From Oscheius tipulae (taxonomy: Eukaryota > Nematoda > Chromadorea > Rhabditida > Rhabditidae), in contig JASJZH010000006.1 in NCBI GenBank assembly GCA_037178975.1, positions 4,216,001 through 4,280,000 on the forward strand: a stretch of DNA of 64,000 bases, given 5' to 3'. Shown piece after piece: positions 10,886 to 22,688 of the stretch. Made by a program: the position numbers and the translations under genes. Positions within the stretch are counted from its first letter, which is position 1. Every line of letters begins with the position of its first letter. The notes beneath the pieces are model-generated. The model worked only from the letters and a program-made list of their open reading frames with translations, searched no databases and was not told the DNA's origin.

Positions 10886-13408
10886 ATGAGACGAGCCGTC
10901 CTCTTACTTCTTATTCTGACTACAGCGTTAGCTGGGAAGCCTCTGGTCATCAACAACGGAGGTCAGTTCTACTAGTTCAGTTGTGAGTCAAGGTTGGAGA
11001 ACGTAGGGTGGGCGCGGTAAAAAAAGCTGACATCGTATGGATAGCTACTTCTTCTTGCATTCTTTGACGGCTAGTCTCCAAGTCGCATTTTCTAAATCCC
11101 ACAAATTGTTATTCGAATTGTATTTATCGCTGACCAAAAACTATTCTTTCGAATTGCGACGAAGTGCTGTCAAATGTTGGCTTTACTAACATAGCTTCGT
11201 CCACTCCATTCAGACAAACCGGCTTCTTTTGAAAAGTATCATCATCCCGTGTCCTTCTTTTTGAGAGGCGGAAGATATTGTCCATATTGCGGTTTTCTGC
11301 GCATGCGAACAGCGCGAAAATTAGCGTTTTCACTGAACTGACCCCCTGGAACTTCACTTTTAGCCATCTGCGAGAACAAAGCTACGGGATTTTTCGTCAT
11401 CGACAATATGGTACTGTCAACAGCCGACTCCATTGTCTACAAAGACTATTCCGAAGATGATTGCCTGAAAACTTGTGCTCAAAACCGGGTTTGTCATGAA
11501 TCAATAAGTTGTATCTAAATATTAGGATCAAATGGGACGCTCAATTCTCTGCTCTTCTTTTGTTTACCATCACGAATCTTTCACTTGTACCGTCTACAAG
11601 GATAAGAAGGAACCCGAAGGCCAAGGAGAAACTGAAGTTGCCATCGGAAAGAGGTACTTCGAGAAAGTCTGTCTCAACGGTAATAAATGCAAAAAGCAAG
11701 TGTAAGTCTGTTTTATAGAAGAAGTTCCAATTCATTGTGCCGATGCTCAGTTCCTTCGTGTCGATCACTTCGAGCTTATTGGCTATGCTGTCGAGGTTGC
11801 CGTCACTAAGTCTCTGGACGAGTGTCTGGCTCACTGTGCTTCTAACACAACTTGCAAGGTAGTCAATCTCAAAACATTTGTAACCATTTTCAGTCTGCTC
11901 TTTATTTCTACGAAGAGAGTGAGTGTATTCTCAACACCGAGTCGGCCCTCTCCAAGCCTAACGACTTCAAGCAGGCTCAAGACGACAACAAAGTCATCTA
12001 TTTCCAAAATGCTTGCGCTGCTCCCAGAGTTCAAGTAGAGCGTATGTTGACCAGCATGGCTTCTGAAAACAGGCTTTTAGCTACTACCCCTGCACCGAAG
12101 CCAGAAGGATCAAACGAGCGTGAAGGATCAGCTGATGAGGCCTCTAGCGAGAAGACTACCCCTGTACCAGCCACGACTGAGGAAGTCAAAGAATCGGCGG
12201 CCGTAAAAAGTTTGAAGTGAATACCAGCCAGTGTTCAATCCCATTTGAGAACCTTCCGAGGATGAAGAAGACGACGAAGAAGAAGAAGAGGCTGAGATTG
12301 AAAATGAAGAGAAGGATGAGGAAAAGGAGCCTGGAAGCATGCTAGAGAAAGTTGAGGCCGATCATGAAGCTTCTACAACTGCTGCTACTGATGAAGGAGA
12401 CTATGAAGATGACAAATCCATTGAAGTTTGTAGTAAACTCAGCTGTTCCACTATTCACTTTTAGGAAGAAGAAGAGGAGCTTCGTAAGGAAAAGGAGAAC
12501 CTGAAAAAACTGACCCAGAAGGCCAGCTACCTAAAGTTTGAAAAACATCCCCGCAATTTTGCATCCCGAACTTTGAAGGCTTCTGATGACGAGGTCTATC
12601 TTTTTGTACTAATCTGTCTGAACTTTAGTTTTCCAGGCGGAGGCTGATAAAGAAGAACACAATGCATCTCATCAGGCTGATGAACAGGATGAGGTAAAAA
12701 GTTCACACAAAAAGCCACACGATCATTTCTCAGGTGGAACAACTTTCGAAAGAAGAGGATGACGAACCGAGTGAAGCTGAAACGAAGCCACTGAAGAAGA
12801 AGACGAAGTCTTCTAAGAAAACTGTCAAGGAGGTCTCTGCGGAAAGCCTGCCAGAAGAGGCTTACGTCAACTATTTCTCGGAATGGTCCGACTGGACACC
12901 TTGTACAAAGAGCGGCGAGCGACAAATTCGCAGGAGAAAGTGCCTTGACCTGAGAAAGTGTCTCGGAGCTTTGATGCAAGTTCGTAACTGTCCCGCAATC
13001 ATCCCCACTATCGCTCGTAAGATTGCGTCAGAAATGTATCTGATTGCGTTTTTCAGCTGAAAAACCGATTGAATCTATCCGTTCACTGGTAGCTGTTCCT
13101 CCAATCGATTACGATGATACAGATGTCCGCGATCCAGTGCCTGTTGTTCGTCCCAATCCGCTAAGCCCTCTCTTGCCGGCCAGTGATGTCAACACACCTG
13201 AAGCTATATGGAGCCCATGGCAAGGAACATGCCAGGTATAAGCAATAGCTTGCCTGGTATCTAAACGGAGTCAAATTTTTAGCAGTTTGCTTCCGGACAG
13301 CCTTGTAACGACGGCCAGATGATTGGTTTCGAGTCTCGCGAATGTGTGGCTAAGGATCCCTCGTATTGTGAAGGCACCTTCTTCCGTTATTGCACTCTAT
13401 CCTGTTGA
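10886..13408 (+). CDS. secreted PAN/apple and thrombospondin type 1 protein with long acidic linker
   Basis: Likely an extracellular or apical matrix protein. Exons: 10886-10961, 11364-11488, 11526-11679, 11719-11858, 11894-12209, 12250-12425, 12465-12593, 12637-12693, 12734-13016, 13057-13235, 13283-13408, giving 586 residues. A signal peptide (residues 1-16, LLLLILTTALA) is followed by two PAN-like modules: the first with ICENKATGF, DDCLKTCAQNR and SFTCTVYKDKK, the second with IHCADAQF, SLDECLAHCASNTTC and ESECILNTESA. Residues about 200-400 form a Thr/Pro then extremely acidic, lysine-studded linker. A TSP1 repeat follows (WSDWTPC ... RIRRRKC-like RQIRRRKC ... VRNC), and the C terminus is a second degenerate TSP1-like cysteine module (IWSPWQGTC ... 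CTLSC). A poly(A) signal is at 13479-13484. It lies directly upstream of pdk-1, but the 0.9 kb gap argues against an operon. Confidence 0.85.
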
Positions 13409-14299
13409 TTTTGACCGACAACTTGTTCACTTTAATCAAAGCCCCTTGCTACGGATATTGTACATGTGCAATTCACTTAATAAAAGAAGCCCTATTCTCG
13501 AGTCAATCTTAATTCGACTGTTCTTTGTCGTCAGTCAAATACCCAGAGCAACTGGCTTTTACACGTTTTCTTCAAAAAGCTAATTACTACGAAGCGATTC
13601 GAGGATGTGGTATGATCGGCAAATGTTTGAAAAACAGACCATTATAGACGACAAATGTTTAAAGCGGCTTGCCGCCTCAGAATGACGGAACCTCGTTCCG
13701 AGACTACGCAAACAACTTTTTTTTTGTCGTGATTGGCCATCCGTGATTAATAAGCCGAAGCAGAAGCAAAGTATAGCACTTGAGAGTTTGGTGAACACTT
13801 GGTCAGTTACCCAAGAATGTACTCAAACTAATAGTCTTTCTTGTTTTGCGCGCATTCAGAGTGCATTACTGGGAGGTTGTTTTGATGTTCATTTCGCTAG
13901 AGCAGAAGCCTCATTCTATTCCGTTCTTGTGTGCTCAGTCGTAGCCCGCCGTCTCTGTCGCCTATGACTCTGCCCCTCTCCCGCGTGCACATACTATCTC
14001 GCTTGTTTATGTCTAGATGACGCGCGCTTCTCTGTACTATATGCTACCCTTTGAGACCCGCGAGACTTGTTTCTGACCTTTTGCGCGTAATCTTGTCGTT
14101 ATTTTCAAAATCTGGTGTCCGTCCACCTTGTAAATCGCATCTTCTTGAGCAAATTATTCCGAGATTGCTGTCTTTGCTTCCTTCATCTCAATTGAAACGG
14201 GCCCCTCCCCTTGTTTTTAAACATAAGACCTTCAGTTTATCGGACAAACAGCTTTCAGTATTGCTGGGCCAGCGTCTTTCCATGGCATGAGCCCACAAG
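13409..14299. other. intergenic DNA between the PAN/TSP1 gene and pdk-1
   Basis: Holds the 3' end of the PAN/TSP1 gene (AATAAA at 13479-13484) and presumably the pdk-1 promoter, with pyrimidine-rich stretches near 13960-14100. No coding signal seen. Confidence 0.5.
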
Positions 14300-17200
14300 A
14301 TGGTTGAAGAGGACATCGTCAGTGAGTTTTATTTTCCTGTTCCTCATGAGAGCAGTCACATCTAAATATCGAAACCTCGTCAGGAATTGAAAACAACCGG
14401 GGAAGGGGCAATAAAAAGGGATGAAGAAGATACTGTATGCACATTTTAAAAACAATAACAACGCTTTTGACAGAACCTTAGGCAGGCTATTCATTTCTCC
14501 GACACTTTGTCTTGTCTGCTTTTCTCCGATGAATGATTGCCGAAAAGTTGAGAAACCAATTGCCAGCTGTCGGTCTCGTATTTGTGAGGAGACTGACAGA
14601 TGAGTTATTGTTGGTAGTAGCCCGGGGTAGGAAGCACTGGTTACAGACTGGTACCACGCACTTTGTGTGCCCTTGCAAACGATTTTCAGTTTGTGCGCTT
14701 CTCCGGTATGACAATTGGTTTGGTCAACTTTCTCTGTGTTCTTATTCCTCTGCCTTTAAATTAATGATATCACTGTCTTCAAACTCTGTTTTCTAATACA
14801 AATGCCTTTATTTCCAGACATCTTCGTTGGCCCATGCCCTAAACATAACAAGCGTTTAAAAAGCCCAAGAATGGAGGAGCAGAAGAAGGGAGAACCTGCG
14901 TCTTACACCAAGAAAGAGGTATGTCGTGTAGAGAAACCGTCAAATACACTTAATGTATTAGCAGAGATTAATGTCTCGCGTTTTTCTCAGATGAACAGGC
15001 TTCTTTCCACTGAATTCTCGCTTTCTCGTTGACAAAATAAAATCAATTAGGTGGTCCTGTTTTCATTGAGGCGACTGACAATTTTATGGAACTTATCACG
15101 CGACCAACTTTTCGTTGGCGTCCAGTTTACTTCTTTTGCAAACAACTTTTTCCGATGTTTTGCTCCGCGAAAAAGTGATATCGTTATCGGCGAAGCCGGA
15201 AGACTTTGTTCCAAAGTACAACGGGACTCGAAGCTATTGCAACACATGTTTCATTGGGGTCAGCTGTGTTTGTTATGCGCCGTTCCAATTGCAGTACAAC
15301 ACCTCTTTTCTCGACCACATTATGTCGATATTCTGGTAGAATTGGGCAAGTGAACCGGGGTAAAACAAGTTTGCCTTCAATGGCAAAAGACAACATTGAC
15401 GTCAAGCTCGCAGTCCTCCATATTTTAGCCAGCTCTTCTTTTGTTTGTAAGGTGTCTACGGGACGTTTAGTGCCTAGGACACGTGACCGAGAGCGGTTTT
15501 CCGAAAAATCCTATCCTGTGAATCTTATCTCCGCGCGAGGAAGTAGTCTCTTGCTATCAGACCTCAAAACAAGCGACAGCATAGTCAAACCCTATAATTG
15601 GCCTAATTCCCATGTTTGTCGGCAAGGATGTTTTTCTTACACACAAATTATCGATTTCCTCAACCTTATTGAGCTCCCCAAATGGTATAAACATGTTTGC
15701 GCTTCCTCTTGCAGAGAAAAAAAAACTGTTGTTTTGAGCGTTCAGTCTCACTTCCGTGCGCACTATTATCGCAATAAAAACAACGACGACAGCGCTCTCG
15801 AAACCCATATGCCTTTATATTTCTTGTTTACCAAGTTCTTTTCGCAACTTCAGCAATTTTTGAAGACAAACAATGCGTCAACCGAGTTCTTGGTGTTTAC
15901 AGTCGTAAACGAAAACAAGTCGATCATGAGTGCGAATGACTCAAGCAACAGATAAACCGCCTTTCTTGATTCTCCCGCATTCTTCGCTTAACACACCTTT
16001 TCCAGCACATGGTGGACAGCAAAGAAGATACCAGTAACAGCGTTACTAGCCAAATTGGAAAGTATGCTCACGTCTACCTTCAGCCTCCAGGTCCCTCACA
16101 GCTTCACTTCCTCTGTCCATTAGGCGAAGGATCTTACAGCACTGTAAGTTCTATTAACTGTACTAGTTTATTTTGACTCTAGGTATACCTGGCTAGAGAT
16201 GCTGCTCAAGGAGACGATTCCATTCCCCGTTACGCGGTTAAAGTCGTGGACAAGATTCATGTTGTCAGACATGACATGGCTCTTCAGACTCTCCGAGAGC
16301 TCAGAGTTCTTGAGTACTTGAACTATAACGGCAGCGGATGTAACTTTATACCAAAGTTATTTTGTTTCTTCCAAGACGATTATTACATGTGTAAGTCAAA
16401 CTATTTAGCCAAAGTTAATTAAAACTTTAGATACGGTCATGAAGGTGTGCGAACGTGGTGAGTTTGGTCAGTTTTTCCGTAATGGAAAGAAGATGGAACT
16501 GGACATCGCTCGTTTCTACGCTGCTGAGATTCTCTATGCACTTAATTACATTCATCAGTAAGTAGTGAAAGTTTTCATCCATCGTTGGCTTCCCTAGAAA
16601 CGGCGTGGTCCACCGAGATGTCAAGCCGGAAAACATTCTACTTACGATGGATGGTCACATTGTTTTGGCTGATTTTGGCAGCTGTGGAGTCTTTCGAAAT
16701 GACACCCAACGTATGTCACCAGATGTTGCAAATTCCAGTTTCTTGTTTAGGTCTGAATATCGGAGTGATCATGCACCCTCCCCGCCCTCCGCGTCTCTCC
16801 GACTATGTTGATAACGTGGAGAAAGAGCACGAGAATGAAGGAGAGGAGGAGCAATTTGAGAGAACTCGAAGATCTACCTTTGTCGGAACTGCCCAGTATG
16901 TCAGTCCGGAAATGCTTCGCGGAGATGATGTTGGACCATCGTAAGAGAGTGGTTTGGGCCTAGAAAAGATATTTTTAGGTGCGATTTGTGGGCGTTTGGA
17001 GTCATTCTCTTCCAAATGCTAACCGGAACAACTCCATTCAAGGCCATTAACGACTACCACCTAATGAAGAAGATCAAAGCTATCGAGTACACGTTCCCCG
17101 AGAACTTTGACCCAGAAGCCAAAGATATCATCACACATTTACTGGTAATTCAGCCAGTTGCATGAATCTTACCTTTTCTATAGATTCAAGAACCGGAAAG

Positions 17201-18342
17201 AAGGTGGACAATGGAGGATCTCAAAAGTCACAGCTTCTTTAAAGGAGTTCATTGGAGCACAGTACAGGACAGGGAGCCACCTCCGGCATATACTTTCATT
17301 GAGCCCAAAGTGGATCGAGTGAATGAGCCAAAATACTGGTCCAAGTTGCCTAGAGGATACAACGAGCAGATTGCCGCTAACTTGATCAACAATCAGCTAC
17401 GCCACTCTGCTCAGAATTCGATGGACTTGATTCTGGAGCCACAGTATGCAAAATAAATAGCTCTCTTTATCTAATTTTCAGCTTTCAACAAACTACATTC
17501 GATTTCTCGGATGACGTGGACGCTCCCGACGATTGCGTCGGATCAGAAGCTATGCAAAACCTTATCAAGAAGACTAGAGAGGCTAGACAAGCGAAAGAAA
17601 AACTTCAGAACCAGGCCAATGAAAACAAGTTTCATCAGTTCTGCGACGGCAAACTAATCCTAAAGCAGGGCGTGTTGGAAAAGAAGAAAGGAATGTTCTT
17701 CCGAAGCAGGATGTTCATACTTACTGAGGTAAGACGAGTCGAACTGGGAATGAGTCTGGTGAAAACGGGCTCGGAAGATAGCGGGAATCGATATGGTAAA
17801 GGGTAATTGTGTGCTAGAGGCGGCAAAAGTTCCAAGCGAAAGTAGAAACACGCTGTTTGATCGAGGTATATCAGGGTCCCCGGCTCTTCTACGTTCGACG
17901 TGAAAATATGGAATTCAAAGGCGAAGTTCCCTTCTCTCCACATCTTACATGTGAAGTTCGTGACTTTCGAGTTTTCTACATCCACACGGTAAGAAATCTT
18001 CTCGTATATTTAATTGATATCTTTTTCAGCCTCGTCGAGTATACTATATCTACGATCCGGACAGCAAGGCTCTCGAGTGGTCTAAGGCCATCATGGACGT
18101 GAGTCGCCATAGTCTGCACCATCTCAGCTACCCGGTTTTAGTGCAAACGTAGATATGAAGAACGGCTGCAAGAAATGTGGACGGAGGCTGTTGAGCGAAA
18201 AATATGGCCAGCTGTCGACATTGACAAAAAGAAGCTTCGGGCTACTGAGAAAGAACGTCTCAGGGCTCTGAAAAAGGCTAATCGTACTGCCAATGGGAAA
18301 TCCTATATCAACCGAGTGCTAGAGTTCTTCCGGGTTGCTTAA
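14300..18342 (+). CDS. pdk-1: 3-phosphoinositide-dependent protein kinase 1 (PDK1)
   Basis: Serine/threonine kinase that activates AKT and other AGC kinases downstream of PI3K; recruited to membranes by PIP3. Exons: 14300-14321, 14818-14918, 16006-16143, 16183-16390, 16431-16557, 16598-16710, 16751-16940, 16979-17144, 17184-17443, 17482-17728, 17875-17988, 18030-18098, 18142-18342, giving 651 residues. Motifs: glycine loop GEGSYST (81-87), catalytic Lys107 in [12 protein letters not shown] (204-211), DFG (224-226), [10 protein letters not shown] (282-291) and [10 protein letters not shown]. The PH domain spans about residues 495-600, with RSRMFILTE then GPRLFYV joined across an intron. The activation segment carries an acidic insertion of roughly 35 residues compared with human PDK1, and the position matching human Ser241 appears to be Thr279. 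Intron 2 is about 1.1 kb and contains a long unexplained ORF. A poly(A) signal lies at 18742-18747. Confidence 0.95.
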
Positions 18343-19189
18343 GTTCAACCCGTAATATCGCTAGCCTTACATGACTTCACTTCAAGTGACACTGTGCATA
18401 ACTCCAGAAATACTTTTAATTTGCTGCAATCGAGGCAAGATCTCGCCACAATTCACCCAACGTCATATGCCTAGTATTTATTCTTTATATCTGTATAGCT
18501 ACCCCTCACTACTTTCCCCACTTCCCGGTGTTCCCAACACATAGACAGCTTTCGCTCCACTTCTTTACGTTGCCTTAGAACTTTTAAAAATTGTGTCATT
18601 CAACGGTTTGGTACGTCTATCTTTATATTTCATTGTAAATCATGTCATCAGGAAGAGAAGAGGCCATATCGTTCACATTACGTTGAACAAGCTATGTGCT
18701 TGTAGTTTTCTGCCAATATAACGTGTTTTCACTCTCATGCAAATAAAACTTTTCTTTGTGAGCTTGGTTATTGTTGGGAAAATGGGAGAAACAGACGGGA
18801 ATTCGCATTTCACTCCCAAGAAGTTCCTTTTTACGCAGGACGATGTCTTTTTGGATTACGGTAGACACCAGCGACGCCCGCTACATCCGCGAGGCGCTAC
18901 GACCGAGAACCTTTCCCTGCGTATCATTCCATCATGTGATACTCAGTGCGGGAGTTTTTCGATTCAAATGCACAGTCCCAATCCCGGAAGAGTGCTTGTT
19001 CATCTCTTTTCTTTCCTGTTCCTCCTAATCTAGTTTATTTCTGACGTTCTCTTCTTGAGTCTCTTCTTGGTTATATCGATCTCCCTATCCTGAAATTACC
19101 AGGTTTTAGGCCAAACGCTGCGCCTTCTTCTGCAAACGAGCAGATAATCCATATTCACTTTTGGTTTTACTTTCGAATCTTTCCACAGA
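18343..19189. other. pdk-1 3' UTR and intergenic DNA
   Basis: AATAAA at 18742-18747 probably ends pdk-1. No gene recognised in the rest. A splice-type acceptor (TTCCACAG) sits 1 nt before the next start codon. Confidence 0.5.
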
Positions 19190-19812
19190 ATGGTCTTCGA
19201 AGAATCCACCAACAACCGTGTCCGACCGGCTCTTCCAGCCAATGCCGGGGTGAGTTCAAAAATATTTAGTTTTCATATTCGGCCACTTTCCTAGTTCCTT
19301 ACTTTTAGTTTTTTTTTCAGGCTAAATGGGCCGAAGCCACCAGCTTTATCCGAGATGTGCGCAGTGCTTTCTTTCAGGATCCGGAACCTAACAACTATGA
19401 AAAGTTCCTCATCGTACTCAAGGAGTTCAAGCTTGCTCAGTAAGTTGTCCTTCAACACAAAGTTCACAACTCTCTTGCAGTTTGCCTCTTGCTGATTGCT
19501 TCAAGCTGATCGCTGGACTATTCAAGAACAATCCTCATCTCATTCCATCGTTCAACGTGTTCGCTCCTCCTGGGTGGCGCTTAGAGTACCGTGACGGCCG
19601 TGCCTACCTTCACCACAATGATGAAGTTCAGGAGGTAAAAATTGTGTATTTTCGTTTTTATTTATTCTATCTATCAGGTTCCCGAGAATATTGTCGAGAC
19701 CTACAACCACATCTTCGAGCAAGCCGATGGTGGATTGGGTGGTGAGGGAGGATTCTCTTCAGTTGTTCAAGTCCAAGTCGTCCCCAACAATGATGAGAAC
19801 CAGTCTGCTTAG
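19190..19812 (+). CDS. small PAH-domain protein (SIN3-like)
   Basis: A single paired amphipathic helix module, the fold by which SIN3 co-repressors bind transcription factors. Exons: 19190-19249, 19321-19439, 19481-19634, 19678-19812, giving 155 residues. The PAH four-helix unit covers about residues 25-100: WAEATSFIRDVRSAF, NYEKFLIVLKEFKLA, FKLIAGLFKNNPHLIPSFNVF and the conserved PPGW turn. The C-terminal 40 residues are acidic and Gly-rich. It has no HDAC-interaction domain and is far shorter than SIN3, so it is a free-standing PAH protein; it may act in the nucleus as a modulator of SIN3-type complexes (inference). TTCCACAG one nt before the ATG points to trans-splicing. A poly(A) signal is at 20150-20155. 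Confidence 0.85.
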
Positions 19813-20760
19813 AACAGAGTGGTTTACTGTGTCGTTTCAATACTTGTCCCACCACGTTTGGTTCAAAACCGCAGAGCGGCTAGGTATCTCACACAAACTT
19901 TTCCATGAATATCAGAGATTCTGCATAGGTAGCACTTCGATTGTATTGCTAAGAGATAGCTTAAGTTAACATGCCGACCTATGTGTATAATTTAACGAGT
20001 GATCTGACCTATCACTGTGCTTTCAATTTATCCCAAGCCCTGTGCACAACTCGTCTCCTGGTTATTGTCTACTTCCCCTCTATGTAATCTCCAACTTCTC
20101 CCTATTATCCCGGTTCAAACAAGTATGTCTTTATCCAGTTACCTACTCAAATAAACAATATACATAACTCGTCTGTCTGTGTTTATATTCTTCCTCTATC
20201 CAGTTCAAGTTGAAAGTTTAGACAAATACGTTCCACATCAGCAACGTCTTATGCAGAAGACTTAAAAACGATAGACACTCTAGACGACAATTGAGAAGGT
20301 TTGTTTTGAGTCACTGTTTGATAGGATTTTTATAAGGTCGAGCGTTGCTTGCCCATAAAAAAGCGAAATGGGACTTTTTCTTCCTGTCGTATTGACTTCT
20401 TTAGGAAGCTTTTCTTAGAAGTTCTGAATGGAAGTTCCAGACATTCACGAATCAAGCCTTTACCAGAACTCTCGATAACGACAATAGAAGGACAAAAACC
20501 AATCCAAAAATATACGCACAACCCGTGAGGAATCCCAGGATTAATGTCGGCTTAAGAGAACTGTTAGTTTGAAAGGACGTAAGGAAGACTGGACCCGCAT
20601 TCCAGAGCTTATTCCCTGATAAGAACTTATCACTTCTGAATTGATTTGTACAGCATTCTGTTCAGCTCAAACGCATGTTTTCTTGTGACTATTGCGCTTT
20701 TCTCATTCTTCATACCCTCCAATAATGAGAACCGTACATATTTTCAGCTTTTCGCAGAAA
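19813..20760. other. 3' UTR and intergenic DNA
   Basis: AATAAA at 20150-20155 likely ends the PAH gene. No other gene seen. A TTTTCAG occurs about 14 nt upstream of the next ATG. Confidence 0.5.
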
Positions 20761-21754
20761 ATGTTAGCAACAACTAAACGGATGGACTCGTGCACGTAAG
20801 TATTGCGAAATTTAGCTTTTCTGATCAAGCATTTTGTCTGAATAAACAATTTTTAGAACGATTCCTGATCCTTGGGACCCACAAAGTGCGGAGTTCACGA
20901 ATCAACGGTTAAAATTGAGGATTATCGACTATGAGACCGAAATCAACAAGTTGAACGGCGAAGTCAATATTTTTTTACACGTTTAAAGCTGATATCATCT
21001 ACAGGCACTTGATAGTACTCGTCGAATGGTTAATATACTCGAAGACGTTAACGAGGAAGGATTAACCACGTTGGCCGCGCTTGAAGACCAAGACGGTACG
21101 TTTTTTGGTTCCTTCGATAAGAGTGTTTCCTACAGAACAGCTGGACAGAATTGAGGAAAGCCTGTACAAGATATCCGATGACTTGACAAAAGTGAAAACG
21201 GACATCAAGAAGATGGATACTTGTTGTTTCCCCATTAGAAAACTTATATGGTGAGGAAAAATTTTATTATTGAGACGGACAGTTTCAGGAATCCATTCAA
21301 AAGGTTCAGAAAGGCTAAATCTGTGACAAAGAACAAAACACCGGAAAGGTAGCGTAATTCTGTTTCCTTTTGAAGGCTTTTATAGTCCTCGCTCTCCCAC
21401 ATCTTCCCTGGTCGTAAAGCACTCTTTTAATAGCAAGCAGAAGCCAGAAAAATACATGCACAGGTGAGTCCACCGTTTAGTATGACAGCTGTTTACTTTT
21501 TCCAGATTGACGGAGGATCTTCTGGAAGAGGAACTGGAGAAAAACCTTATGCACGTGGACCAAACATTGGAATCTATTCGCAATATTGCCATAGATATTG
21601 ATGTCCAGTTGAGGATTCAGGATCCAAAGTTGGAACGGATCCAACTACTGGTGAGAACGCTAATTCGTTCTAGATTACTATTATTTAGGTGGATAACAGT
21701 GACACCCAAATGGACGGAGCGAATGAGAGAGTTAAAAAGATGCTCGAGCGATGA
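20761..21754 (+). CDS. aex-4: SNAP-25 family Qbc-SNARE, AEX-4-like
   Basis: t-SNARE supplying two helices to the fusion complex in regulated exocytosis. Exons: 20761-20795, 20857-20962, 21005-21095, 21136-21250, 21289-21348, 21386-21463, 21506-21650, 21689-21754, giving 231 residues. The N-terminal SNARE helix (about 48-104) has STRRMVNILEDV and EQLDRIEESL with zero-layer Gln76. A Cys-Cys pair (107-108), the likely palmitoylation site, follows. The second helix (about 165-230) has zero-layer Gln200 and ends with ANERVKKMLER. The linker is basic. C. elegans has two close candidates, ric-4 and aex-4; I favour aex-4 because of the X-linked neighbourhood and the divergent linker, but sequence alone does not settle it. 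The donor after exon 2 is GTCAAT, non-consensus. The gene converges on the minus-strand gene at 21892; its AATAAA is at 21857-21862. Confidence 0.85.
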
Positions 21755-21780
21755 GTCTTTTCGGTGAAGTACGTCACAAA

Positions 21781-21862
21781 TTTATTATATTACGTATCGG
21801 TTGTGCCGACAATATTTGCAAATAGCATTATACAAAGGGAACGTCGTTGTCATAAAAATAAA
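21781..21862. terminator. overlapping poly(A) signals of two convergent genes
   Basis: The plus-strand AATAAA at 21857-21862 serves the SNAP-25 gene (stop at 21754). The minus-strand AATAAA (read as TTTATT on the plus strand at 21781-21786) serves the gene whose stop is at 21892. Each signal lies beyond the other, so the two 3' UTRs must overlap by tens of bases. Confidence 0.65.
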
Positions 21863-21891
21863 GCAGGTCGTATCGATAATGCTAGGTCCGT

Positions 21892-22688
21892 TTAGTTCCA
21901 AGAGTAGAAGTAGCGATGGGCGCCGTAGCGAGCTGAGTACGTATTAGTTTGAAGCAGAAAAAGATGCTCACCAGCTGGGATATAAACGTCAGCCCAATCC
22001 TTTCCATACCGTCCGTAAGCAGTCGGGGTAATCCACTTCTGATCAAGGGTCTTGAAGTCGATGGTACCGTTTCTGTACATCTTGACGGCACGCTTCACAT
22101 TGCTTCTAAAATGAGCATTTTAGTTTAAACAGAAATGGTTACCGGTCGAGCTGCCACGGCTTCCAGGAGTTCCACAGTGGTCTGTCGTAGTTGGGATCTC
22201 TGTAACGTCTCCAGTAGGTAGGGTTCAGCCAGTCGGTGTACCACTTGTATCTCGACCTGAGTTTGTTGTTTTAGAAGGTTAGATTATGTATTTACCAGAA
22301 TGCCGGACCTTCAAAGCCGAGGCTATTGGGCACAGGGTCGGTGTACGCATACCGTCTGGCAGCGTAGCGGTAGGTGTGCCAGTAGAATGGAGTGTAGAAA
22401 GTGTAACGATCGATGTTCCAGTCGTCAAACTAAGCAAGGCTTGTTTTCCTATGAAAAATGCTTTACCGAGTCAAAGTCGCGACGATATCTCTGGACAGTA
22501 GAGGGGTAGTAGCGGTTAGGTCCAACTTGCATAGTAGAGAGATTGGGAACCGAGGTGACTCTGAATTGAATCATCTAAATAAGATGCTGAAGAGCATACC
22601 TGCTCAAGGTGGCAACATTTCCAACACGTTCCAAAGATCTCGAGCGAGGAAGACAGTGAGTTTTGGCCCGAACTGCTGGAGCAGGCAT
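21892..22688 (-). CDS. aromatic- and arginine-rich nematode protein, function unknown
   Basis: Exons in transcript order: 22688-22600, 22560-22467, 22429-22296, 22256-22143, 22105-21892, giving 214 residues. The composition is striking: Tyr, Trp, Arg and Asn dominate, with runs such as DRYTFYTPFYWHTYRYAARR, RYKWYTDWLNPTYWRRYRDP and NSWKPWQLDR. No signal peptide or membrane segment is seen, and cysteine is nearly absent. It may correspond to C. elegans tag-18, which I recall as lying beside aex-4 and as a muscle attachment or nuclear protein, but I am not certain of this. All five exons join in frame with consensus sites, so it is clearly a real gene. A TTTTAG acceptor lies about 9 nt before the ATG. 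Confidence 0.85.

Noticed and set aside
11852-12220. Independent 122-codon gene
   Set aside because: It is exon 5 of the PAN/TSP1 gene read through its flanking introns.
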